Assembly: GCF_936916975.1 (NCBI RefSeq)
Contig: NZ_CAKZGO010000004.1
Span: 186,001 to 250,000, forward strand
Reading direction: 5' to 3'
From: an uncultured Dongia sp.
GTDB taxonomy: Bacteria > Pseudomonadota > Alphaproteobacteria > Dongiales > Dongiaceae
Length of the DNA stretch: 64,000 bases
Positions within the stretch are counted from its first letter, which is position 1, and every line of letters begins with the position of its first letter. Both the position numbers and the translations under genes were made by a program. Below are positions 56,129 through 63,984 of the stretch, in pieces. The notes below the pieces were generated by a model. It did not search any database and had not been told where the DNA came from. It was given only the letters and a program-made list of their open reading frames with translations.

Positions 56129-57125
56129 CCGGCTTCCAGACCAGGCCGGCCAGTCGCGCGAAGTTGCCGCCGAGGATGGCGGCAATTTCCGTGTCGGCAT
56201 ATCCGCGTTCGACCATGCCGCTCACCAGATCCGGAATGACTTCCGGCTTGATGAACTCAAGTTTGCTGTCGTCGGGATATTGCGACGGCGGCCAATAGAG
56301 CTTGGCGCGATCGCCGAGTGATTCATTCTCCGGTCCATCGTCCTTCTGTCCCATGAGGATGCTGTCGAGACCAAGGCCGACATGTTGCGGCCCCACCTTC
56401 GCGCACAGGTAATCGATATGGGCGAGGAACTGCCCGGTGAGATCCGTGCCGTTGCCCAGGAACAGGTTCACGCCGGTGACACCGATGACGCCGCCTTGCG
56501 CCGCACAGGCCTCGATCTGGTCATCGCGGATGTTGCGCTCATGGTCATGAAGCCCCCGGGCATTGGAATGCGAGAAAATGACGGGGGAGTGCGACAGCTC
56601 CATCACCTCCATGCTGGTCCGGTGACTGCAATGGCTGCAATCGACCAGCATGCCGACCCGGTTCATCTCCCGCACCACATCGCGCCCGAAAGGGGTCAGG
56701 CCGCCATCGGAATCATGGCAGCCGCCGCCGGCGAGGTTGTTGCGGTTATAGGCGAACAGCATCTGCCGGACACCCAGCCGGTAGAAGACGTCGACCATGC
56801 CGACATCGCCGTTGAGCGCGTCCATGCCCTCAAGATCGAAGGAGACGGCAAGCCGACCGCTGCTCTTGGCGGCAAGCACATCGTCGATCGTCTCGACCTG
56901 GATGAAGTGCTGGTGGTTCTGCCGGATCCAGTGCCGGTATTGCGACGCCGCCTCGATTGCCTTGGTCCACGGCTCCAGATCATAACCGATATTGACCGAG
57001 ACGAAGTCGATGCCCGATTGCCGCCAGCGCGACAGTTCAGCGAGATCCCCCGGCTGCTGGAAGGCAAAGCCGGCATGGCTGTCCCACACCAGATTGGCAT
57101 TGAGGATGTCGTCGGCGCGGTCCAT
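56118..57125 (-). CDS. M19-family membrane dipeptidase-like protein
   Basis: 335 aa from ATG 57125 (AGGAAG upstream). The renal-dipeptidase fold is clear: Glu in VSFDLEGMDAL, His in DCSHCSHRTSMEV and HSNARGLHDHERNI, and VGLGLDSIL. In the first metal motif, usually H-x-D, the protein reads WDSHAGFA, so His17 is kept but the Asp is Gly. As a metallo-dipeptidase it would cleave dipeptides, perhaps with D-residues; the altered motif may shift its chemistry. Cytosolic, since no signal is present. Confidence 0.87.
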   Translation of the reverse strand: MDRADDILNANLVWDSHAGFAFQQPGDLAELSRWRQSGIDFVSVNIGYDLEPWTKAIEAASQYRHWIRQNHQHFIQVETIDDVLAAKSSGRLAVSFDLEGMDALNGDVGMVDVFYRLGVRQMLFAYNRNNLAGGGCHDSDGGLTPFGRDVVREMNRVGMLVDCSHCSHRTSMEVMELSHSPVIFSHSNARGLHDHERNIRDDQIEACAAQGGVIGVTGVNLFLGNGTDLTGQFLAHIDYLCAKVGPQHVGLGLDSILMGQKDDGPENESLGDRAKLYWPPSQYPDDSKLEFIKPEVIPDLVSGMVERGYADTEIAAILGGNFARLAGLVWKPVSL

Positions 57126-57169
57126 GGGTGCTTCCTGTGGCGGCGATTGCATGGGTGTCAGCATAGCCG

Positions 57170-58081
57170 CTAGCCGAGCAAATCCCAATGCGGCCGTGGC
57201 CCGATATGCTCCAGCATGAAATCGATGAAAGCACGCACCTTGGGCGAGAGGTGCCGGGACGTGGGATAGACCGCAAAGATCGCTGAATCCGTCGGCACGA
57301 AATCCGCCAGGAGCGAGACCAGCTTCGCTGCCTGCAGATCGCCACCGACAATGAAGCTCGGCAGAAACGCGATGCCGGTGCCGGCCAAAGCCGCGAGGCG
57401 CAGCACATCGCCGTTATCGGCATGGAGATGCCCCCGGATCGGCACCGGCCAGGGCGTCCCGTCCGTCCGCTGCAGCCGCCATTCCGGGGTCAGGCTGTTG
57501 CTGCTGTAGCACAGGCACTGATGCTGCTTGAGATCCTCCGGCACGAGCGGCGTGCCATGCGCCTCCAGATAGCTGGGGCTCGCACACATGATCATGCGGA
57601 ACGGTGCCAGGCGGCGTGCGACCAGGCTCGATTCCGCGAGGCGCCCGACCCGGATCGAGAGGTCGAAGGCCTCGTCGATGAGGTCGACATAGCGGTCGTT
57701 AAGGCTGAGATCGAGCTCGACCTCCGGATAGCGGGCGAGGAATCGGGGGACGACGGGGGCCAGATGCAGAAGGCCGAAACTCATCGGCGCACTTACCCGG
57801 AGGCGCCCGCGGGGGGCCGCCCTTGTCGCGCTGACGGACAGATTTGCCTCTTCAATTTCACTGAGAATGCGTATCATTTGCACATGATAAGCACGCCCTT
57901 CTTCGGTCAAAGTAAGCCTTCGTGTCGTGCGTTGAAACAATCGCACGCCAAGCTGGGATTCGAGTGCCGCGACCTGTCGGCTCACCAGTGATTTGGAACT
58001 TCTCAGGCGTCTTGCGGCTTCTGAAAAGGACTGGGTTTCCGCTACTTTGGCGAAAGCTTCCATCGTACTTAGGCGATCCAT
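57170..58081 (-). CDS. LysR-family regulator
   Basis: 303 aa. HTH MEAFAKVAETQSFSEAARRLRSSKSLVSRQVAALESQLG and an effector domain of the DmlR/AaeR-like group (RGRLRVSAPMSFGLLHLAPVVPRFLARYPEVEL). It is divergent from the isochorismatase-like gene; the 134-base gap is AT-rich with ACAATTGT at 58118-58125, a possible half-site. It probably regulates that gene, and perhaps the dipeptidase 44 bases downstream. Confidence 0.92.
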   Translation of the reverse strand: MDRLSTMEAFAKVAETQSFSEAARRLRSSKSLVSRQVAALESQLGVRLFQRTTRRLTLTEEGRAYHVQMIRILSEIEEANLSVSATRAAPRGRLRVSAPMSFGLLHLAPVVPRFLARYPEVELDLSLNDRYVDLIDEAFDLSIRVGRLAESSLVARRLAPFRMIMCASPSYLEAHGTPLVPEDLKQHQCLCYSSNSLTPEWRLQRTDGTPWPVPIRGHLHADNGDVLRLAALAGTGIAFLPSFIVGGDLQAAKLVSLLADFVPTDSAIFAVYPTSRHLSPKVRAFIDFMLEHIGPRPHWDLLG

Positions 58082-58215
58082 TGTCTCGCTCCATGCAACA
58101 GTCCTGTGAAAATATAGACAATTGTTGCTTCATTAGGTCAAGGCTAATCTTCCCTCCAGAGCCAAGACGGTTCGAAAAGATAAATAGTTCAACCACTTAA
58201 AACATGGAGACTTCG

Positions 58216-58890
58216 ATGACCCCCACCGCAACCCCGACCCCCGGCAAAGACCTGCTCAACGGCGCCGACCACACCCTCATTATGATCGACCATCAGTCCC
58301 AGATGGCCTTCGCCACCAAGTCGATCGACATGACCCAGCTGCGCAACAACGCAGCGTTGGTCGCCCACGCCGCCGCCGAATTCAAGGTCCCCACCATCCT
58401 CACCACCGTTGCTGAAAAAAGCTTCTCCGGCCCCATGTTCTCAGAAATTAAGGAAGCATTTCCGGACGTTACGGCGATCGACCGAACCAGCATGAATACC
58501 TGGGAAGATCCGCGCATTGCGGTGCGGGTGAATGAGATCGGCAAGGGCCGTATTGTGCTGGCCGGCTTGTGGACGAGTGTGTGCATCGTCGGCCCGGCGC
58601 TCTCGGCGCTCGACCAGGGGTTTGAGGTTTATGTGATTGCCGATGCCAGCGGCGACATCACCAATGAGGCCCATGACCAGGCGATGGCCCGCATGATCCA
58701 GGCCGGTGCGCGGCCGATGACCTCGCTTCAATACCTTCTGGAATTGCAGCGCGATTGGGCACGGTCGGAAACCTACGATCACACCAACCGGACGGCACAA
58801 CGCTTCGGTGGCGCCTATGGTCTCGGCATCACCTATGCCCGGGCGATGTTGGGTGAACATGCCAGCGAAGCCGGTCCGGCGAAGAAGTAA
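58216..58890 (+). CDS. isochorismatase-family (YcaC-like) hydrolase
   Basis: 224 aa. ATG 58216 is favoured over 58204 because GGAGA (58207-58211) then lies at a proper distance. Nucleophile Cys123 in WTSVCIVGPAL and Asp25 in LIMIDHQSQMAF are family catalytic residues. YcaC-like proteins form octamers and probably hydrolyse amides; the substrate is unknown. Divergent from a LysR gene. Confidence 0.9.
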   Translation: MTPTATPTPGKDLLNGADHTLIMIDHQSQMAFATKSIDMTQLRNNAALVAHAAAEFKVPTILTTVAEKSFSGPMFSEIKEAFPDVTAIDRTSMNTWEDPRIAVRVNEIGKGRIVLAGLWTSVCIVGPALSALDQGFEVYVIADASGDITNEAHDQAMARMIQAGARPMTSLQYLLELQRDWARSETYDHTNRTAQRFGGAYGLGITYARAMLGEHASEAGPAKK

Positions 58891-58894
58891 GACG

Positions 58895-58931
58895 GCCCCC
58901 ACCCCGCCCTCCCCCTCAAGGGGGGAGGGAG
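58895..58931. repeat. half unit of the CCCTCTCCC-family repeat
   Basis: GCCCCCACCCCGCCCTCCCC followed by a hairpin, CCCTCCCCC (58907-58915) with GGGGGGAGGG (58920-58929). It directly follows the hydrolase stop and precedes the amidohydrolase ribosome site; it may slow or end the first transcript. Confidence 0.55.
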
Positions 58932-58958
58932 AAGAGTAGGCAGAAGAGGCATATATCG

Positions 58959-60908
58959 ATGAAACGCTTTCGTCGCCGCGATATCTTGGCCGGATCGGCC
59001 GCACTCACTTTCGGTCTCAGCACACTCGCCCCGCGCGCTTTAGGAGCTTCGATGCATCCGGATTTGATTCTTCTCAATGGCAAATTCACCACGCTCGACC
59101 CCGCGCAGCCCAATCCCGAGGCGGTCGCCATCACGGATGGCCGCTTCAGCGCGGTGGGTGATGCTAGCGCGATCATGAGCACGAAGGGTGCCGAGACGAA
59201 GGTCATCGACCTGCAGGGCCGCCGCGCCATTCCGGGCCTGATCGACAGCCATATCCACGTCATCCGCGGCGGGCTCAGCTACAACATCGAATTGCGCTGG
59301 GATGGCGTCCCATCACTGGCCGATGCCATGGCGATGCTGAAACGCCAGGCGGAGATCACCCCGCCGCCGCATTGGGTGCGCGTGGTGGGCGGTTTCACCG
59401 AGCATCAATTCGCCGAGAAGCGCCTGCCAACCTTGGCGGAGATCAACGCCGCGGCGCCCGACACGCCGGTCTTCATCCTGCATCTTTATGACCGCGCGCT
59501 CCTCAACGCCGCCGCCTTGCGTGCGGTGGGCTATACCAAGGACACACCCAATCCCCCGGGCGGCGAGATCCAGCGCGATGCCCAAGGCAATCCCACCGGC
59601 CTGCTGCTGGCCAAGCCCAATGCGGTCATCCTCTATGCCACGCTGGCCAAGGGGCCGAAGCTCGCGCCCGAACAGCAGTTGAACTCGACCCGCCATTTCA
59701 TGCGCGAGCTCAACCGGCTGGGTGTGACCAGTGTCATCGATGCCGGTGGCGGCTATCAGAACTATCCCGACGATTACAACATCATCGAGAAGCTGCATGC
59801 CGATGGCGAGATGACGTTGCGCATCGCCTATAATCTCTTCACCCAGAAGAAGGGCGAGGAAGTAGCCGACTTCACCCGCTGGACCGGCATGGTGAAGCCA
59901 GGCCAGGGCGACGATCTCTACCGCGTCAATGGTGCCGGTGAGATGCTGGTCTTCTCGGCCGCCGATTTCGAGGACTTCCGCGAACCGCGCCCGGATCTTG
60001 ATCCCGCCATGGAAGGCGAGCTGGAGCAGGTCGTGCGCGTGCTCGCGGAAAAGAACTGGCCCTGGCGGCTGCACGCCACCTATGACGAGAGCATCTCCCG
60101 CGCGCTCGATGTGTTCGAGAAGGTGCATAAGGATACGCCGATCGACAAGCTGCATTGGTTCTTCGACCATGCCGAGACAGTCAGCGACCGCAACATCGAC
60201 CGCATCGCGAAACTTGGTGGCGGCATCGCCGTGCAGCACCGCATGGCGTTCCAGGGCGAATATTTCATCGACCGCTACGGTGCCAAGGCCGCCGAGGCCT
60301 CGCCACCGATCAAGCGCATGCTGGCAGCCGGCGTGCCGGTCGGCGCCGGCACCGATGCGACGCGCGTCGCCAGTTACAATCCTTGGGTTTCACTCAGCTG
60401 GCTGGTGAGTGGCAAGACGGTGGGTGGTACCAGGCTCTATCCGCCGGCCAACCGCCTCGACCGCCTGGAAGCGCTGCGCCTGTGGACCGAAGCCAATACC
60501 TGGTTCTCACGCGAAGAAGGCAAGAAAGGCCGCATCGTGGTAGGTGCGCTTGCCGATCTTGCGGTGCTGTCGGCCGACTACCTCACCGTGGCGGAAGACG
60601 ATATCGCTCATCTTTCATCCGTGCTGACGATGCTAGGCGGCCGGATCGTCCATGGTGCCGGCGATTTCAAACCGCTGGCACCGGCCTTGCCGCCGCCGAC
60701 CCCCGATTGGTCGCCGGTGAAACAGTTCGGCGGTTATCAGGATCGTAGTGTCCAGCAATTGCAGAAGGTGGCGGCGGCAAGCTGCGGCTGCGTCAACAAT
60801 TGCAATGTTCACGGCCATGCGCATGCGATGGCTTGGACCAGCACCACGCCGGCTTCTGATACCGCCAGCTTCTGGGGCAGTTTCGGTTGCAGCTGCTGGG
60901 CGGTTTAA
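58959..60908 (+). CDS. Tat-exported amidohydrolase (YtcJ-like) with Cys-rich tail
   Basis: 649 aa. Tat signal: KRFRRRDILAGSAALTFGLS, cleavage near ALGASM (~31). The barrel is amidohydrolase 3: metal ligands in IDSHIHVIRGG, later His in RLHATYDES and FDHAETVS, and Asp in GAGTDATRV. It should hydrolyse an amide in the periplasm. After ~600 residues comes an unusual tail, SCGCVNNCNVHGHAHAMAW and a final FGCSCWAV, with six Cys and three His, suggestive of metal binding. The tail is not part of the usual family. Confidence 0.88.
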   Translation: MKRFRRRDILAGSAALTFGLSTLAPRALGASMHPDLILLNGKFTTLDPAQPNPEAVAITDGRFSAVGDASAIMSTKGAETKVIDLQGRRAIPGLIDSHIHVIRGGLSYNIELRWDGVPSLADAMAMLKRQAEITPPPHWVRVVGGFTEHQFAEKRLPTLAEINAAAPDTPVFILHLYDRALLNAAALRAVGYTKDTPNPPGGEIQRDAQGNPTGLLLAKPNAVILYATLAKGPKLAPEQQLNSTRHFMRELNRLGVTSVIDAGGGYQNYPDDYNIIEKLHADGEMTLRIAYNLFTQKKGEEVADFTRWTGMVKPGQGDDLYRVNGAGEMLVFSAADFEDFREPRPDLDPAMEGELEQVVRVLAEKNWPWRLHATYDESISRALDVFEKVHKDTPIDKLHWFFDHAETVSDRNIDRIAKLGGGIAVQHRMAFQGEYFIDRYGAKAAEASPPIKRMLAAGVPVGAGTDATRVASYNPWVSLSWLVSGKTVGGTRLYPPANRLDRLEALRLWTEANTWFSREEGKKGRIVVGALADLAVLSADYLTVAEDDIAHLSSVLTMLGGRIVHGAGDFKPLAPALPPPTPDWSPVKQFGGYQDRSVQQLQKVAAASCGCVNNCNVHGHAHAMAWTSTTPASDTASFWGSFGCSCWAV

Positions 60909-60918
60909 CCGGTGCGGC

Positions 60919-60980
60919 ATCCACGAGTTTCATTGTGCCGGTCGAAACTCGTGGATCCCCGGGCCAAGCCCGGGGATGAC
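60919..60980. repeat. GTCATCCCCGGG-type double hairpin
   Basis: ATCCACGAGTTT (60919-60930) is inverted at 60945-60956, followed by ATCCCCGGGC-CAA-GCCCGGGGAT (60955-60977) and GAC, then a run of seven A. It resembles the elements at 6675-6721 and 34314-34390 and probably terminates the amidohydrolase transcript. Confidence 0.7.
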
Positions 60981-61009
60981 AAAAAAACTGAAGGAGCGAG
61001 TTGCCGATC

Positions 61010-61693
61010 ATGTCACTGAACCCCACCCCACCGCGTTCCCCCTATCTCGCCCCCTTGCGCGCCTTCACGGCAGGCTTCGTCGACACGACCGGCTTCATCG
61101 CGCTCTTTGGCCTGTTCACGGCGCATGTCACTGGCAACTTCGTGCTGATCGGCGCGTCACTGGCCGAATTCCACGACGGTATCATCGCCAAGCTGCTGGC
61201 GCTGCCGGTGTTCATCATCGTGGTGGCGGCAGCGCATCTCTATGTTATCCGCCAGCAGCGGCGTGAGCGGGATGCGGCGGGCGTCCTGATGATCGCCGAA
61301 TGCGTCTTCCTCGCCGCCTTCATGGCAGCGGGACTCGCCGCGTCGCCGTTCCTCGATGCGGATGCACCGGTAACGATCGCCACCGGCATGCTGGCGGTGA
61401 CGGCGATGGCTGTTCAGAATGCCGGCGCGCGCTCGGTTTTTGCAACGCTGTCGCCCACCACCGTGATGACCGGCAATGTGACGCAGATCGTCATCGATTT
61501 GGTTGATCTGGCCCTGTCACCGAGTAAGGCAGCAGAGGTCAAGCCGCGGCTGAAGAAGATGATCCCCGCCGTGCTGACCTTTACGCTGGGCGCATTGGGT
61601 GCCGCACTCGCTTATCTCGCAATCGGGTTCTGGTGCCTGCTGATTCCGATCGCGGCCATCATCGCTGGCCTCGTCGTCCTGCGCCGTCGCTGA
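61010..61693 (+). CDS. DUF1275 (YoaK-like) membrane protein
   Basis: 227 aa from ATG 61010; a TTG at 61001 is closer to AAGGAG (60991-60996) and is a real alternative. Six membrane segments; AFTAGFVDTTGFIALFGLFTAHVTGNFVLIG is the DUF1275 signature and TAMAVQNAGARSVFATLSPTTVMTGNVTQ its second repeat. Function is not established in any organism I know. Confidence 0.9.
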   Translation: MSLNPTPPRSPYLAPLRAFTAGFVDTTGFIALFGLFTAHVTGNFVLIGASLAEFHDGIIAKLLALPVFIIVVAAAHLYVIRQQRRERDAAGVLMIAECVFLAAFMAAGLAASPFLDADAPVTIATGMLAVTAMAVQNAGARSVFATLSPTTVMTGNVTQIVIDLVDLALSPSKAAEVKPRLKKMIPAVLTFTLGALGAALAYLAIGFWCLLIPIAAIIAGLVVLRRR

Positions 61694-61717
61694 CGGAACG
61701 AGGTCAGGCGGGCACTG

Positions 61718-61963
61718 TTAGCCGGTTTTGGCGGCCCGGTTGCGGCTGTAGAGCGAACGCCCGTGGCGGATCACGTCGTCTTCGATCTGGCGGGCGGATT
61801 TGGAGCCGTTGGCAAAACGGACATTGCCGACACCGGATTCAGCAAGTTCCCAGCCTTCGCCGATGCCAACATCCTTGCCGTTCGCCTTGAAGGTGTCCAG
61901 CGATTGGCCGGCCTTGCAGGCCAGCAGATCGCGCGGGCCACGCTGATAAATATCAAAACGCAT
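61718..61963 (-). CDS. small hypothetical protein, DIYQR type
   Basis: 81 aa, no signal or membrane segment. Begins MRFDIYQRGPRDLLACKAGQ, with a GKDVGIGEGWELAESG middle and a basic, Asp/Arg-rich tail. It resembles the N-terminus of the next upstream gene (62000-62233), and the two are tandem on the same strand, 36 bases apart. No family recognised. AAGTGAGA may be the ribosome site. Confidence 0.6.
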   Translation of the reverse strand: MRFDIYQRGPRDLLACKAGQSLDTFKANGKDVGIGEGWELAESGVGNVRFANGSKSARQIEDDVIRHGRSLYSRNRAAKTG

Positions 61964-61999
61964 CAGAGTCTCACTTAGGTTGATTCAGCCGATACGGCC

Positions 62000-62233
62000 T
62001 TAGCCGGCGCGCGAGACCTGGGGGACGTGAAACGTCGTCATCCCGTTCTGCTTGATCTCGCGGTCGATCTGCACGATCGGCTTGGTGTTGGGCGATTTGG
62101 TCCGGTCACTGAGCAACAGGCTGTTGACGCCCATATGCAACCGTTTCCAGCCGTTGAGGTTCATATCACTGGGTGGCTTGCCGGCTTCAAACACCAGCAT
62201 CAGGTTTTCGCGCCGATAGATGTCGTAAAGCAT
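62000..62233 (-). CDS. small hypothetical protein, DIYRR type
   Basis: 77 aa from ATG 62233, preceded by AGAGGT. Begins MLYDIYRRENLMLVFEAGKP, then NGWKRLHMGVNSLLLSD and a Lys-rich end with DREIKQNGMTTFHVPQ. The start matches the downstream protein (M-x-[FY]-DIY-x-R, then a hydrophobic strand and AGK/AGQ), which suggests an old tandem duplication. Function unknown. Confidence 0.6.
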   Translation of the reverse strand: MLYDIYRRENLMLVFEAGKPPSDMNLNGWKRLHMGVNSLLLSDRTKSPNTKPIVQIDREIKQNGMTTFHVPQVSRAG

Positions 62234-62337
62234 GATACCTCTTGCTGATTGCTCTGCCAGTAAGGTCACTTGTCAGGCAAATAAGCCAGCCCAATCGACC
62301 GATGGCGCGCAGATTGCGTCAACATGAAGGACCCAAT

Positions 62338-62622
62338 ATGCGCAAAAATCCCTGGTTTCGCGCCAGTTTTGATCTTTTCTCGCTGGGATTGGAAGTTGCC
62401 ACCGTGATGACTCTGCGCACCGCCAAAATCGCCTTGGGCGGTGCTGCCGGCGAAACCGAGTCCCGGCGCATGGTCCAGGAGAAGATCGATTCCGCCCTGG
62501 ACCTGCAGACCCGGTTCATGACGGGGCAGATGGGCACTGACGGTCCTGCCGCCATGAGCAAGACCGTCACCCATTATCGCCGCAAGGTCCGCGCCAACCG
62601 CCGGCGGCTGAGCAAGAGCTAG
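62338..62622 (+). CDS. small conserved alphaproteobacterial protein, phasin-like pattern
   Basis: 94 aa from ATG 62338 (AAGGA upstream). Begins MRKNPWFRASFDLFSLGLEV, then a helical Ala/Thr part (LRTAKIALGGAAGETESRRMVQEKI) and a very basic end (HYRRKVRANRRRL). I know similar short proteins in alphaproteobacteria without assigned function; the helix resembles phasins. Its stop overlaps the stop of the convergent synthetase gene by 4 bases. Confidence 0.7.
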   Translation: MRKNPWFRASFDLFSLGLEVATVMTLRTAKIALGGAAGETESRRMVQEKIDSALDLQTRFMTGQMGTDGPAAMSKTVTHYRRKVRANRRRLSKS

Positions 62623-63896
62623 ATCTGTTCCACCAAGCCTAAATCATACGGGCTTCCGATGGGTGCCCCCTCTTCACCGGCTGACGCCATGGCCGTGACG
62701 GTGTATTGCCGCGCGGCGACGCGCTTGATCCAGGCGCCGGCCTCGCCCAAAGGCAGATCGGTCCGTACATCGTCGGCGAGTGTCCGCAGGCTGATGCGGT
62801 ATTTTTCCACCTCGCGCGCACCGACGACGCCCAGGATCGGCACCCCGCGTTCCCGCCACGCGACGATCTTTTTCGGCAGCGTCTCGTTGCTGGCATCAAG
62901 CGTCACCCGGTAGCCTTCCGACTCAAGCTGGATGGCCGCTTCCTCGGCGTAGCCCAGATGCTGGTCGGAAACGGCCGCGATCAGGACCTGATCGGGAGCA
63001 AGCCAGAGCGGCAGGCGCCCCTGCCAATGTTCGAGCAGCATGCCGATGAAACGCTCGAGGCTGCCCAGAACTGCATGATGGATCATGATCGGCACTTCGC
63101 TGGCACCATCCTCGCCGACGTAATGCGCACCAAGTTTTTCGGGCAGCACCAGATCGAGCTGGATCGTGCCGCACTGCCAGCGCCGCCCCAGCCGGTCCTG
63201 CAGCGAGAATTCGAGCTTGGGCCCATAGAAGGCGCCTTCGCCCGGCTGCAGATCGAAATCGAGCCCAGCGCCGCGTGCCGCACCCTGCAGGACGCGTTCG
63301 GCCACATCCCATAATTCCTCGCTGCCCTCGCGCAATGCGGGGCGCGTCGAGAAGGCGACCGCAAAATCGGCAAAGCCGAAATCGCGATAGACCATGCGCA
63401 GGAGTTGCGAGAAGCGCTTCACCTCCTCAGCCACCTGATCCATGCGACAGAGCACATGGGCATCGTCCTGGACGAAAGCGCGCGTGCGCATCAGCCCCAG
63501 CAATGCACCGGATGGTTCGTTGCGATGGCACGCGCCGAATTCGGCATAGCGCAAGGGGAGGTCGCGATAGGAGCGCAGGCGGCTGTTGAATATCTGCAGA
63601 TGACCCGGGCAGCTCATCGGCTTCACTGCGAACTGCCGCTCGCCATCTTCCAGCGCAAACATATGCGGCCCAAATTTCTGCCAATGGCCGCTTTTCTCCC
63701 AGAAGGCGCGCGCCAGGATCTGCGGCGTCTTGATCTCCTGGAAGCCCGCGGCCTTCATGCGGCGGCGGATGTAACCCTCGATCAGGCGATAGAGCGCCCA
63801 GCCCTTGGGGTGCCAGAACACCATGCCTGGCCCTTCTTCCTGGAAATGAAACAGATCCAGCTTCTGCCCGATACTTCGATGGTCGAACGCGTCCAT
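62619..63896 (-). CDS. truncated threonyl-tRNA synthetase paralogue (catalytic plus anticodon-binding domains)
   Basis: 425 aa, against ~640 for full ThrRS. It starts just before the catalytic core (DHRSIGQKLDLFHFQEE) and lacks the TGS and editing domains. Zinc ligands Cys96 (KPMSCPGH), His147 (VQDDAHVLC) and His273 (MIHHAVLGSLERF), motif 2 (CHRNEPSGALLGLMRTRAF) and motif 3 (LERFIGMLLEHW) are kept, so it should charge threonine. The anticodon-binding domain (~305-410) is also complete. ATG 63896 has GGAGA upstream. The frame stays open to the window edge, but that part reads through hairpins and is not ThrRS-like. Confidence 0.88.
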   Translation of the reverse strand: MDAFDHRSIGQKLDLFHFQEEGPGMVFWHPKGWALYRLIEGYIRRRMKAAGFQEIKTPQILARAFWEKSGHWQKFGPHMFALEDGERQFAVKPMSCPGHLQIFNSRLRSYRDLPLRYAEFGACHRNEPSGALLGLMRTRAFVQDDAHVLCRMDQVAEEVKRFSQLLRMVYRDFGFADFAVAFSTRPALREGSEELWDVAERVLQGAARGAGLDFDLQPGEGAFYGPKLEFSLQDRLGRRWQCGTIQLDLVLPEKLGAHYVGEDGASEVPIMIHHAVLGSLERFIGMLLEHWQGRLPLWLAPDQVLIAAVSDQHLGYAEEAAIQLESEGYRVTLDASNETLPKKIVAWRERGVPILGVVGAREVEKYRISLRTLADDVRTDLPLGEAGAWIKRVAARQYTVTAMASAGEEGAPIGSPYDLGLVEQI

Positions 63897-63905
63897 GTCA
63901 GTCTC

Positions 63906-63936
63906 CGTTGGTCTCTCATATGGGCCGAGACGAACG
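63906..63936 (-). promoter_or_regulatory. leader hairpin next to the synthetase ribosome site
   Basis: On the minus strand CGTTCGTCTC (63936-63927) pairs with GAGACCAACG (63915-63906), one mismatch, loop of 11. The 3' arm adjoins GGAGAC, the ribosome site, which could also pair with the GTCTC of the 5' arm. The two pairings exclude each other, as in translational switches. Seen by eye only. Confidence 0.4.
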
Positions 63937-63955
63937 GTGACTTTTCCCCAATGAA

Positions 63956-63984
63956 AAAGCCCCGTCCGGTACCGGCGGGGCTTT
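63956..63984 (-). terminator. intrinsic terminator upstream of the truncated ThrRS gene
   Basis: On the minus strand AAAGCCCCG (63984-63976) pairs with CGGGGCTTT (63964-63956), extended by a CCGGTACCGG inner palindrome, and is followed by a U-run (CTTTTTC). It lies 60 bases before the synthetase ATG on the same strand. It either ends an upstream gene or acts as an attenuator of the synthetase. Confidence 0.75.
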
